A DNA stretch of 47,044 nucleotides, taken from the NCBI GenBank assembly GCA_900543845.1, contig UQTD01000005.1, forward strand, positions 1 through 47,044, given 5' to 3'. Source of the stretch: an uncultured Collinsella sp. GTDB lineage: Bacteria; Actinomycetota; Coriobacteriia; Coriobacteriales; Coriobacteriaceae. Below the pieces are notes generated by a model. It saw only the letters and a list, made by a program, of their open reading frames with translations, searched no databases and was not told the origin of the DNA. Below are positions 34,542 through 41,674 of the stretch, in pieces. How positions within the stretch are numbered: position 1 is the stretch's first letter; the number at the start of each line of letters is the position of its first letter. The position numbers were made by a program, and so were the translations under genes.

Positions 34542-36299
34542 CTACTCGGCATCTTCGATCTCATACGAATCGGCATCGGTGGGCTCATCAACCGTGTCCG
34601 CCGCCACCTCACGCGCCTCGTCGAAGGCCGCCTTCATGGTTTTGTTCCCCCAGGTGAGTTTGCGGATCGTGAGGTCGTCGGCCTTCTTGTTTGCCAAGCG
34701 TAGGTTGTTCTCGGACGACAGGAGCGCCTCCTTGGTCTTTTGCAGATGGCTAATCGTCTTGTCGATCTCATCGATCGCCGTTTGGAACTTGCGGCTCGCG
34801 ATCTCGTAGTTGCGACCGAAATCATTCTTGAACTTTTCCATCTTGGCTTCGAAGTTTGTGACGTCGATATTCTGCTGTTTGTACTCCGCCAGCTCCTGCT
34901 TATAGCGCAGCGAACCCATGGCAGCGTTGCGAAGAAGCGTAATCATGGGAATAAAGAACTGCGGGCGGATCACGTACATCTTCTCGTAGCGATAGCTCAC
35001 GTCCACGATGCCGGCATTGTAAAGCTCGCTCTCGGGCTCGAGCAGCGTGCAGAGCACTGCATACTCACAGCTCTTCTGGCGACGATCGTGGTCGAGCTTC
35101 TTAAAGAAGTCCTCGTTCTTGTGCTTGGTCGCAGTCTCGTCGTTCTCGTTTTTCATCTCGAACATAATCGAAATGACCTCGTTGCCGCTCGCGTCGCACT
35201 CACGGAAGATAAAGTCGCCCTTGGTACCCTCGGACGCATCGTTATCTTTCTCGAAGTACGCGTTAGGAAACGCCGTCATGCGCAGACGGTTAAACTCGGT
35301 CTCGCAGTGCTGCTCGAGTGACTCGCCCACCATCTTGGTGGACAGGCGGACCTTCATATCCTTAAGGCGCTCAATCTCTTCGTCCTTGTAGCGAATCAGG
35401 TCATCGCTCGCGCGCTTGGCCTGCGCGAGCTCGAGCTCGTGTGCCACCTTGACCTGTTCCTCGCGAGAATCGCGCACCGCCAGCTCGCTCGCGAGCTTGG
35501 CACGTGCCTCATCGCGCTCACGCTCCGCCGCGGCGACCGCCTCCGATAGGTTCATTTTGGCCGTCAGCTCCTGTTCGCGCAGCTGGGCACGCAGGCCCTC
35601 GGCCTCTTGCTCGGACTGAGCCTTTGCGGCGGAAAACTTCTCTTGTACCTTCGCGCGATAGTCAGCAAGCGCGCGCTCGGCCTCGCTGCGAGCGGCATCG
35701 AGCTCACGCTGCGACTCTGCCGTGGCAGCGGCAAGCGCCATCTCCTGGGCCTTGTCCGCAGCGGCAAGCCTGGCCTGCAGCTCGGCAATCTGAGCATCAC
35801 GTGCAGCTAAATCGTTTTGAGCGGCGTTGCGCGCCGCCGACTCGGCAAGCTTTGCTTCGTCATCTTTGCGCCCAAGCTGCGCACGCAGGCTATCAATTTC
35901 ACGCTGAAGCTCGGCATTCTCCTTTTGAGCGTCGGCACGGGCCTCAACCGCCGCGCGCTGGCTTGCGCTCTCACGCTCTGCGGCAGCGCCCTCAAGCTTG
36001 GCGCGCAGCTCGGCAAGCTCGGCATCGCGCTTGGCGACTTCTTGCGCCAGCTGCTGAGCTGCAGCGTTCTTCTGCTCGACAAGCTGAGCGTTGCGCTGAG
36101 ACTCTGCCTCTTGCAAGGCAGCCGACGAACGCGAGCGCTCAAGCTCCAGCGCCTGCTCGCCCTCGCGCTGGACTGCCTTCACACGCTCATCCAGGTCGCG
36201 CGAAAACTCGGCATCGCGTACTTGCTTGACGATATCCGCATAGCCGGACGCATCGACCTTAAAGACTTCGCCGCAATGCGGGCACTTGATCTCGTTCAT
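34542..36299 (-). CDS. DUF2130 coiled-coil protein with nuclease-like C-terminal domain
   Basis: The 585-residue protein begins with a CxxC knuckle (IKCPHCGEVFKVD), followed by a long Ala/Glu/Gln/Arg coiled coil (about 35-320). The C-terminal DUF2130 domain contains GESLEQHCETEFN, GDFIFRECD and IMFEMKNEND. The spacing of E, D and ExK fits a PD-(D/E)XK nuclease-type core, similar in design to RmuC. A further helical region and an acidic tail follow. DUF2130 proteins are widespread and unassigned; a role at DNA ends is an inference from the fold pattern. Monocistronic, with ATG at 36299 preceded by GAGG. Confidence 0.88.
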   Translation of the reverse strand: MNEIKCPHCGEVFKVDASGYADIVKQVRDAEFSRDLDERVKAVQREGEQALELERSRSSAALQEAESQRNAQLVEQKNAAAQQLAQEVAKRDAELAELRAKLEGAAAERESASQRAAVEARADAQKENAELQREIDSLRAQLGRKDDEAKLAESAARNAAQNDLAARDAQIAELQARLAAADKAQEMALAAATAESQRELDAARSEAERALADYRAKVQEKFSAAKAQSEQEAEGLRAQLREQELTAKMNLSEAVAAAERERDEARAKLASELAVRDSREEQVKVAHELELAQAKRASDDLIRYKDEEIERLKDMKVRLSTKMVGESLEQHCETEFNRLRMTAFPNAYFEKDNDASEGTKGDFIFRECDASGNEVISIMFEMKNENDETATKHKNEDFFKKLDHDRRQKSCEYAVLCTLLEPESELYNAGIVDVSYRYEKMYVIRPQFFIPMITLLRNAAMGSLRYKQELAEYKQQNIDVTNFEAKMEKFKNDFGRNYEIASRKFQTAIDEIDKTISHLQKTKEALLSSENNLRLANKKADDLTIRKLTWGNKTMKAAFDEAREVAADTVDEPTDADSYEIEDAE

Positions 36300-36352
36300 A
36301 GCAGCTCCTCGATGGACGCAAATTTCAACCGCCTACACTCTACCGCGCCACG

Positions 36353-36392
36353 CGGACAAAAAAGGCGCCGCCGCCATAATGGCAACGGCGCC
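36353..36392 (-). terminator. Terminator of the metallophosphoesterase operon
   Basis: On the minus strand the stem GGCGCCG/CGGCGCC (36386-36392 with 36364-36370), with an inner GCC/GGC, is followed by CTTTTTTGTCC. It terminates the three-gene operon that ends at 36438. Confidence 0.85.
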
Positions 36393-36393
36393 A

Positions 36394-36432
36394 GAACCAC
36401 CACAAAGGTGCCTGTCCCCTTTGTGGTGGTTC
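36394..36432. repeat. Intergenic hairpin with CCTGTCC loop
   Basis: A perfect 15 bp stem (GAACCACCACAAAGG at 36394-36408 with its complement at 36418-36432) closes the nine-base loop TGCCTGTCC. Read on the other strand the loop and stem edge give GGGGACAGG, the same word as in the hairpin at 22223. It lies between the metallophosphoesterase stop and its terminator. Confidence 0.85.
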
Positions 36433-36437
36433 GAGCA

Positions 36438-36983
36438 TTACAGTCCAAAGAAGCCCAGGATTTGATCCCGGCTTACGGGCTTGTACTCGTTGGCATCGAG
36501 ACCGACATCGTAGCGAAAGATAGGGCGCTCGCGATCGCGGTTGCGTGCGTTGGTGCGGTCTCCCCTGCTGTGGATATGTCCGTGCAGCATGATGGCACCA
36601 CGCGCTTTGCCATTCCAGCTAAGCATGGGGTAGTGGCTCATAACCAGACGATGGCCCTTGGCATAGCCGGGGGCAATCTCCAGATAATCACGCACGTCTT
36701 CCCAAATTTGCGGCACGTCGGGATCTTCCCAATCGCCGTCATGGTTACCACGGATGAGCGTCACGTTTTGGCAGGCAATACGCTCGCGCAGGCGCACCGC
36801 CTCCGCCAGGGGCAAACGATAGGTAAAGTCACCCAGAATGTAGAGACGGTCATCCACAGCCACGCACTCATTGATGGCATCGATGACCTTGCGATTCATC
36901 TCCTCGACCGAGCCAAACGGCCGGTCCATGTCGTGCAAGATATTCGTATCGCCCAGGTGCAGATCGGCGGTAAACCACATCAT
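36438..36983 (-). CDS. Metallophosphoesterase
   Basis: A 181-residue calcineurin-like phosphoesterase. Metal-binding motifs appear in order: DLHLGD, GDFTY, GNHDGD, SHYP and HGHIHS. The compact size and the family pattern match small YfcE/DUF-like phosphoesterases annotated as phosphohydrolases; the substrate is unknown. The start is probably ATG 36983 (MMWFTADLHLG) with GAGGACAG upstream; an in-frame ATG at 36998 is also possible. It is the last gene after the HIRAN and 59-residue protein genes on the same strand, with a 66-base gap. Confidence 0.9.
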   Translation of the reverse strand: MMWFTADLHLGDTNILHDMDRPFGSVEEMNRKVIDAINECVAVDDRLYILGDFTYRLPLAEAVRLRERIACQNVTLIRGNHDGDWEDPDVPQIWEDVRDYLEIAPGYAKGHRLVMSHYPMLSWNGKARGAIMLHGHIHSRGDRTNARNRDRERPIFRYDVGLDANEYKPVSRDQILGFFGL

Positions 36984-37049
36984 CGTCTCTGTCCTCATTT
37001 CGCAACGTGTTCAACTCGTGCTAAGTATACAGACGCAGCGATGCGGCGG

Positions 37050-37229
37050 TTATCCAAAGAACCCGCCGAACAGTCCGCGGCGGCGCTTGTCTTGCTTTTT
37101 CGAAGCGTCACCCTGGGTATTCTTATCCTGCCGCTTCTTACGATCCCGCTCCAACTCATCGTCATCGAGTAGCATATCCCACTCAAACGGATCGTCTGTC
37201 AGATCGAACTGGTCGTCGTCATCAAACAT
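37050..37229 (-). CDS. Small acidic/basic hypothetical protein, 59 residues
   Basis: A short frame starting ATG 37229 with GGGAG seven bases upstream and ending TAA at 37050. The sequence is bipolar: an acidic N-half (MFDDDDQFDLTDDPFEWDM, LLDDDELERDR), a Lys/Arg/Gln-rich middle, and a Gly/Phe C-terminus (RRRGLFGGFFG). It begins 18 bases after the HIRAN gene stop, so it is probably co-transcribed. The composition suggests a small RNA- or protein-binding factor, but there is no known family I can name. Confidence 0.7.
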   Translation of the reverse strand: MFDDDDQFDLTDDPFEWDMLLDDDELERDRKKRQDKNTQGDASKKQDKRRRGLFGGFFG

Positions 37230-37247
37230 GGCAGTCTCCCTTACCGA

Positions 37248-37574
37248 TTAGCGAGCATCCACCACGTGGAGTCCAACACGCACCTGATGCCACGGGCTGC
37301 GCTCGGGAGCAACCTGTTGCACGCGGGCCTCAAATACGTCCTCATGGCCGTAATACATCATCAAGGACAGCGGGCCGACCTCGTTTCCCGGAACATAGCC
37401 AAGCTTGGTGTTGCCATAGTAAATCGCAACCGCCTCGGAATCATGGGGATTATCGCGCTCGGCGCACAGCGTCAGTTTATCGCCCACTTTAAGATCGCCT
37501 AGGACCAAAGCGCCGTCGGCATATTGAAATCCTGCGATATGAAATGACAGAAGAACACGTGAAGGCTCGTACAT
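37248..37574 (-). CDS. HIRAN-domain protein
   Basis: A 108-residue protein consisting of a HIRAN domain (LSFHIAGFQYADGALVLGDL, LKVGDKLTLCAERDNPHDSEAVAIYY, KLGYVPGNEVGPLSLMM). HIRAN domains bind DNA, notably 3' ends at stalled forks, and in bacteria often occur alone. The ATG at 37574 has GAGGAG upstream; an earlier in-frame ATG at 37604 has none. It leads a three-gene operon with the 59-residue protein and a metallophosphoesterase, which hints at a nucleic acid maintenance role. Confidence 0.87.
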   Translation of the reverse strand: MYEPSRVLLSFHIAGFQYADGALVLGDLKVGDKLTLCAERDNPHDSEAVAIYYGNTKLGYVPGNEVGPLSLMMYYGHEDVFEARVQQVAPERSPWHQVRVGLHVVDAR

Positions 37575-37686
37575 GGCAACTCCTCTAACGGCCGGATAAA
37601 CCAACGCTTAACCTCACTGAGAAGTTTACGGGCCCGTGCGGACACGAATTCACCCGCTCGCGCCTTTCACCCAGTTGCCGCAACGC

Positions 37687-37715
37687 TTGCGAGACAGAGC
37701 GCTTGCAGATAAGAT
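37687..37715 (+). promoter_or_regulatory. Candidate promoter for an RNA antisense to the small toxin-like gene
   Basis: TTGCGA (37687-37692) and TAAGAT (37710-37715) with 17-base spacing form a reasonable promoter on the plus strand, pointing toward the short membrane peptide gene on the opposite strand at 37810-37893. No plus-strand coding gene follows, so its transcript would be antisense to that gene. Confidence 0.4.
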
Positions 37716-37809
37716 AGGGGTACGGATGGCACCCGTGGCAGCGGGTCTTGCCAACTCCGATACACGTTTTCATCGTGAGAAGTGGCCGTCTTCGCTTACG
37801 CGGGGGCGG

Positions 37810-37893
37810 CTATTTCATTCGGCCGATAAACAGGCCGAGTTCGATAGCCGCGATTAACAACGCCAGTAACGAAATAACATCGCTTACGTTCAT
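37810..37893 (-). CDS. 27-residue membrane peptide, candidate type I toxin
   Basis: The peptide MNVSDVISLLALLIAAIELG plus LFIGRMK is a single hydrophobic helix with a polar start and a basic end. It resembles Fst/holin-like short toxins of type I toxin-antitoxin systems. It starts at ATG 37893 with AAGGGA eight bases upstream and ends TAG 37810. The ribosome site lies in the stem of a leader hairpin (37895-37919), as in toxins that need structural opening for translation. Toxicity is an inference; the frame may also be a small regulatory membrane peptide. Confidence 0.6.
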   Translation of the reverse strand: MNVSDVISLLALLIAAIELGLFIGRMK

Positions 37894-37894
37894 A

Positions 37895-37919
37895 CCAATT
37901 CCCTTCTAAAGGGAGTTGG
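37895..37919 (-). promoter_or_regulatory. Leader hairpin hiding the toxin ribosome site
   Basis: On the minus strand CCAACTCCCTT (37919-37909) pairs with AAGGGAATTGG (37905-37895) over 11 bp with one G-U, with a three-base loop. The AAGGGA ribosome site is inside the stem, and the start codon follows two bases after it. An extended -10 (TGCTATGGG, TATGGG at 37931-37936) just upstream would start the mRNA close to the hairpin. Confidence 0.6.
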
Positions 37920-37951
37920 CCCATCCGTACCCCATAGCAGTAGTCTAACGT

Positions 37952-37995
37952 AAATGACAGGTAATAGGAACACTTGTTCGTATTACCTGCCATTT
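37952..37995 (-). terminator. Hairpin after the aldehyde dehydrogenase gene
   Basis: A 14 bp stem with one wobble (AAATGGCAGGTAAT and ATTACCTGTCATTT on the minus strand) begins right after the aldehyde dehydrogenase stop. It has no clear U-tract beyond the stem end TTT, so it may terminate weakly in either direction, isolating the toxin-like gene. Confidence 0.5.
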
Positions 37996-37996
37996 C

Positions 37997-39376
37997 CTAA
38001 TGCACAAACATGCGCACAAATTTGTGCTTCCAGCTTGCGTAGGGCGCATACCGAAACGGCACGTCCAGCCACGTTGCCTTGTTCACGATGCTCTTCTTAT
38101 GGCTAAACGTATCGAAGCTCTCGCGGCCATGGTACTGCCCCATGCCGCTCGCGCCCATGCCGCCAAAGCCCATATGGCTCGTAGCCAGATGCATGATCGT
38201 GTCGTTGACGCAGCCGCCGCCAAAGGGCACGTAGCGCACAAAGCGCTGCTGAACCGCGCGATCCTGACTAAAGATATACAGGGCCAGCGGCGTCGGACGA
38301 TCCGTAATAAACGCTTCGGCCTCGTCTAGGCTCTCAAACGTCAGCACCGGCAAGATGGGGCCGAAAATCTCCTCCTGCATCACGGCGTCCTCAGGCGCCA
38401 CGCCGTCTAGGATCGTCGGCTCAATTTTGAGCGACGACTCGCGCGCCGTTCCTCCCAGCACAACCTTATCGGGGTCGATCAGCCCGCGCACGCGCGCGAA
38501 ATGCTTGGCGTTGACAATATGACCGTAGTCCTCGTTGTCGAGCGGGTGCTCGCCAAACATGCGACGGACCTCCTCCTTGATGAGACCCAACAGCTCATCG
38601 TGCACGCGCACGTCGACCAGCAGGTAGTCGGGCGCCACGCAGGTCTGGCCCACGTTGAGCCATTTACCAAAGGCGATACGCCGTGCCGCGACCTTCAAGT
38701 TTGCCGTCGCATCCACGATGCAGGGGCTCTTTCCGCCCAGCTCAAGCGTCACGGGCGTAAGGTTTTTACTTGCGCGCTCCATGACGAGCTTGCCGACCGG
38801 AACGCTTCCGGTAAAGAAGATTTTGTCCCAGCATTCATCGAGCAACGCTTCGTTCTCGGCACGCCCGCCTTCGACGACCGTCACCAGGCGCGGATCAAAT
38901 GCTTCCTCGCAAATCTGCCTGAGCACCGCGCTCGAAGCCGGCGCATAGGCACTCGGCTTGATGACCACGGTGTTGCCTGCAGCGAGCGCGCCGGCGAGCG
39001 GCTCGAGCGTCAGTAAAAACGGATAGTTCCAGGGCGCCATGATGAGCGTGACGCCATAGGGCACGGCTTGCGTTTTGCACACACTCACGGCGTTGGCAAG
39101 GTCACACGGACGCAGGCGCGGACGACTCCATCGAGCCACATGCGCAATCTGATGGCGAATCTCGGAAAGCGACGTGCCGATCTCGCACATATAGGCCTCG
39201 TCATGCGACTTTCCCAAATCGGTCTTAAGCGCATGGGCAATATCGGCCTCGTGGGCCCGTACCGCATCGCGCAGGCGCACGAGGGCGCGACGTCGAGCAT
39301 CGACATCAAACGTGGCGTGCGTCTTAAAATAGGCGCGCTGCTCGCCGACAATGCGCGCGATTTCCTCGGTATTCAT
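37997..39376 (-). CDS. NAD(P)-dependent aldehyde dehydrogenase, class 3 type
   Basis: A 459-residue soluble aldehyde dehydrogenase of the ALDH3-like short form. Key residues are visible: the PWNYPF cofactor segment (115-120), catalytic Glu212 (LELGGK) and nucleophile Cys246 (GQTCVAPDY). It oxidises aldehydes to acids; long-chain or general aldehydes are typical for this class. It follows the iron-dependent alcohol dehydrogenase gene with an eight-base gap, so the pair can carry alcohol to acid or handle reactive aldehydes. ATG 39376 follows GGAGG. Confidence 0.92.
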   Translation of the reverse strand: MNTEEIARIVGEQRAYFKTHATFDVDARRRALVRLRDAVRAHEADIAHALKTDLGKSHDEAYMCEIGTSLSEIRHQIAHVARWSRPRLRPCDLANAVSVCKTQAVPYGVTLIMAPWNYPFLLTLEPLAGALAAGNTVVIKPSAYAPASSAVLRQICEEAFDPRLVTVVEGGRAENEALLDECWDKIFFTGSVPVGKLVMERASKNLTPVTLELGGKSPCIVDATANLKVAARRIAFGKWLNVGQTCVAPDYLLVDVRVHDELLGLIKEEVRRMFGEHPLDNEDYGHIVNAKHFARVRGLIDPDKVVLGGTARESSLKIEPTILDGVAPEDAVMQEEIFGPILPVLTFESLDEAEAFITDRPTPLALYIFSQDRAVQQRFVRYVPFGGGCVNDTIMHLATSHMGFGGMGASGMGQYHGRESFDTFSHKKSIVNKATWLDVPFRYAPYASWKHKFVRMFVH

Positions 39377-39384
39377 GGGCCCTC

Positions 39385-40605
39385 CTAGCTCTCGCCCTCA
39401 AACATACCACCCGCAATGACCTCGTACATACGCTCGAGTTCCAAACGGTCCATCAAAAGTGGAACAGGGTATAGCGGATTGGCCTCGGCATCGGCATGGG
39501 CCGCCATTTGCGGAATATCGGAACGGCGAATACCCAAGACATATTTGGGGATTCCCAGGGCCTCGTTCATGCGGTCGACCCAATCGATAAAGGCCTCGGC
39601 CGCAAGACTCTCCTGCGCGGTAGCCGGCGCAATGCCCGCCATGCGAGCAAGATCGGCAAGCTTGGGGGCGGCGGCGTCACCATAAGCGCGAAGCATGTGC
39701 GGCAGGATGATCGCGTTGGCCAAGCCATGCGGAATTCCGTATCGGCCGCCCAGACTGTGCGCGATGGCATGAACATATCCGACATAGGAGCGGGTAAACG
39801 CAACGCCCGCCTTATACGCCGCCGAAAGCATATTGCGGCGCGCACGCATGTCCTCGCCATGCTCATAGGCCTCGAGCAAATTTTCGCGGATGAGCTGCAC
39901 CGCCTGTCGCGCCATCTTACGCGTATAGGGCGTGGTGCTTCGCCCGATAAAGGCTTCGACGGCATGCGTCAGGGCGTCCATGCCCGTCTGCCCCGTAATG
40001 GAGGCGGGCAGGCCGCGCGTAAACTCGGGGTCGTGCACCGCAAAGCGCGGAATGAGCACAAAGTCGTTAATGGGGTATTTATAGTGCGTCTCGTTATCGG
40101 TGATAACCGCCGCGAGCGTCACTTCGCTTCCCGTACCGGCGGTAGTGGGAACCGCAATAAGCAGCGGCAGGAGACGGTGGACACGCAACAGGCCACGCAT
40201 CTTGTTGATGGGCTTGTTTGGCTGCGCAATGTGCGCCCCCACACCCTTGGCGCAGTCCATGGCTGATCCTCCGCCAAAGCCGATAATGGCCTGGCAGGCG
40301 CCCTCTCGATACAGCGCCGCCGCTTCCTCCACGTTTGAGACCGTGGGGTTCGCACGCGTTTCGGCATAGACCGTAACGCCAATCCCCTGAGCCGTAAGCG
40401 CACACTCGAGCGATGCCGTGAGCCCCAAACGTGCAATACCAGGGTCTGTCACGATAAGGACCTTCTGGATCGAGCGCTTTTGAAGCACCGAGGGCACATC
40501 CTCGGCATGCTCCAAAATGTGCGGCTCGGTATAGGGCAGGATCGGCAATGCAATGCGAAAAACCGTCTGATATGTTCGGCACCAGGCACGACGGGCTAGA
40601 TGCAT
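39385..40605 (-). CDS. Iron-containing alcohol dehydrogenase
   Basis: A 406-residue group III (iron-dependent) alcohol dehydrogenase. Signatures are GFGGGSAMDCAKGVG for NAD(P) binding, PTTAGTGSEVT, the ligand helix GMDALTHAVEAF and HAIAHSLGGRYGIPHGLANA with metal-binding His residues. It interconverts alcohols and aldehydes. ATG 40605 has AGGAG eight bases upstream; a longer frame to 40686 is not supported. First gene of the two-gene operon with the aldehyde dehydrogenase. The ribosome site can pair with bases between it and the start codon (40606-40620), so initiation may be controlled. Confidence 0.92.
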   Translation of the reverse strand: MHLARRAWCRTYQTVFRIALPILPYTEPHILEHAEDVPSVLQKRSIQKVLIVTDPGIARLGLTASLECALTAQGIGVTVYAETRANPTVSNVEEAAALYREGACQAIIGFGGGSAMDCAKGVGAHIAQPNKPINKMRGLLRVHRLLPLLIAVPTTAGTGSEVTLAAVITDNETHYKYPINDFVLIPRFAVHDPEFTRGLPASITGQTGMDALTHAVEAFIGRSTTPYTRKMARQAVQLIRENLLEAYEHGEDMRARRNMLSAAYKAGVAFTRSYVGYVHAIAHSLGGRYGIPHGLANAIILPHMLRAYGDAAAPKLADLARMAGIAPATAQESLAAEAFIDWVDRMNEALGIPKYVLGIRRSDIPQMAAHADAEANPLYPVPLLMDRLELERMYEVIAGGMFEGES

Positions 40606-40620
40606 AAAGGAAACTCCTTT
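40606..40620 (-). promoter_or_regulatory. Ribosome-site hairpin before the alcohol dehydrogenase
   Basis: AAAGGA-GTT-TCCTTT on the minus strand forms a 6 bp stem over the AGGAG ribosome site and directly abuts the ATG at 40605. It could limit translation, but a stem this short is weak on its own. Confidence 0.45.
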
Positions 40621-40749
40621 ATTTGTTGATGGGTCAACATTTGCTCGACCGATTGTACTCAGCAGAGATCGCAGACGGACTCCCAATCGTTAATCAATCA
40701 ACATTTTCATATCTCAAAATTGTTTTATTAAAAATCATTCCTAATAGGC

Positions 40750-40778
40750 TTCACATTTGGTTGCATTTATGGATAATA
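40750..40778 (+). promoter_or_regulatory. Candidate promoter of the reverse rubrerythrin
   Basis: TTCACA (40750-40755) and ATAATA (40773-40778) with a 17-base spacer lie 84 bases before the ATG. The leader then holds a CGTCCGG/CCGGACG hairpin (40796-40826). The region is AT-rich compared with its surroundings, as expected for a shared divergent promoter with the alcohol dehydrogenase. Confidence 0.5.
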
Positions 40779-40861
40779 GAACTCGTCAAGACGCACGTCC
40801 GGAGAGGGCCCTTACGGGACCGGACGAGCGCACAATCGCCATCGATCGAAAGGATCGAATC

Positions 40862-41422
40862 ATGAAGTTTGTTTGCCCCGTTTGCGGTTATGTGGAAGAG
40901 TTCGACGGCGACCAGCTGCCCGAGGATTTTAAGTGCCCCCAGTGCGGCGTTCCCGGTTCTCGTTTCTTGAAGCAGGAGGAGGGTCAGCTCGAGTGGGCTG
41001 CCGAGCACGTCGTGGGCGTCGCCAAGATGGAGGGCGTCTCCGAGGACATCGTTGCCGACCTGCGCGCCAACTTTGAGGGCGAGTGCTCTGAGGTCGGTAT
41101 GTACCTGGCCATGGCTCGCGTCGCCCATCGCGAGGGTTATCCCGAGATCGGCCTGTACTGGGAGAAGGCTGCCCACGAGGAGGCCGAGCATGCCGCCAAG
41201 TTCGCTGAGCTCCTGGGCGAGGTCGTGACCGACTCCACCAAGAAGAACCTCGAGATGCGCGTTGAGGCCGAGAACGGCGCCACCGCCGGCAAGACCGATC
41301 TTGCCAAGCGCGCCAAGGCCGCTGGCCTCGATGCCATCCACGACACCGTGCACGAGATGGCTCGCGACGAGGCCCGCCACGGCAAGGCTTTCGCCGGCCT
41401 GCTCAAGCGCTACTTTGGCTAA
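40862..41422 (+). CDS. Reverse rubrerythrin (peroxide and oxygen detoxification)
   Basis: A 186-residue protein with an N-terminal rubredoxin-like iron site (Cys5, Cys8, Cys25, Cys28: CPVCGY and CPQCGV) followed by a ferritin-like diiron domain. The order is reversed relative to classical rubrerythrin, as in clostridial reverse rubrerythrins that act as NADH-linked peroxidases protecting anaerobes from oxygen. Diiron ligands are likely in ECSEVGMY, HEEAEHAAKF and ARDEARHGKAF. ATG 40862 has AAAGGA eight bases upstream. It is monocistronic with its own terminator; base usage is that of a highly expressed gene (GAG, AAG, GCC). Confidence 0.92.
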   Translation: MKFVCPVCGYVEEFDGDQLPEDFKCPQCGVPGSRFLKQEEGQLEWAAEHVVGVAKMEGVSEDIVADLRANFEGECSEVGMYLAMARVAHREGYPEIGLYWEKAAHEEAEHAAKFAELLGEVVTDSTKKNLEMRVEAENGATAGKTDLAKRAKAAGLDAIHDTVHEMARDEARHGKAFAGLLKRYFG

Positions 41423-41457
41423 GCCAGCCGCCTGAGAGACAATCTCTAGCTCGATAA

Positions 41458-41486
41458 GGCCCGGACCGCATGGTTCGGGCCTTTTT
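41458..41486 (+). terminator. Rho-independent terminator of the reverse rubrerythrin
   Basis: A 10 bp stem with one wobble (GGCCCGGACC at 41458-41467 with GGTTCGGGCC at 41472-41481), loop GCAT, then TTTTT. Confidence 0.92.
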
Positions 41487-41551
41487 GTGTCTCGAGGACT
41501 CGTTAACGCCCTGAAATAGGACCGCCTTAGGCATCGGCTTCTCGTCAAAAA

Positions 41552-41674
41552 CTAAGTGAGTAGACTTTTTGGAACTTGCCGAGCACACCACCCATATTGC
41601 TTTATAAAGCCGCAGGTAAATGACTTGTTGCAAAACGGCTTGGTCGCCAAAGCGCCAAAAGTCTACTCACTTAG
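41552..41674. repeat. 123 bp inverted-ended repeat, copy 2
   Basis: Same length and orientation as copy 1: starts CTAAGTGAGTAGACTTTTT and ends AAAAGTCTACTCACTTAG, with the core GCCGCAGGTAAAT and TGGTCGCCAAAG shared with copy 3. Its right end overlaps the last four codons of the nuclease-like gene, giving it Leu-Ser-Glu-stop. Confidence 0.92.

Noticed and set aside
37796..37993. 65-codon minus-strand frame overlapping the toxin-like peptide in another frame
   Set aside because: It spans the leader hairpins and lacks a ribosome site or plausible protein pattern; the 27-residue frame is better supported.
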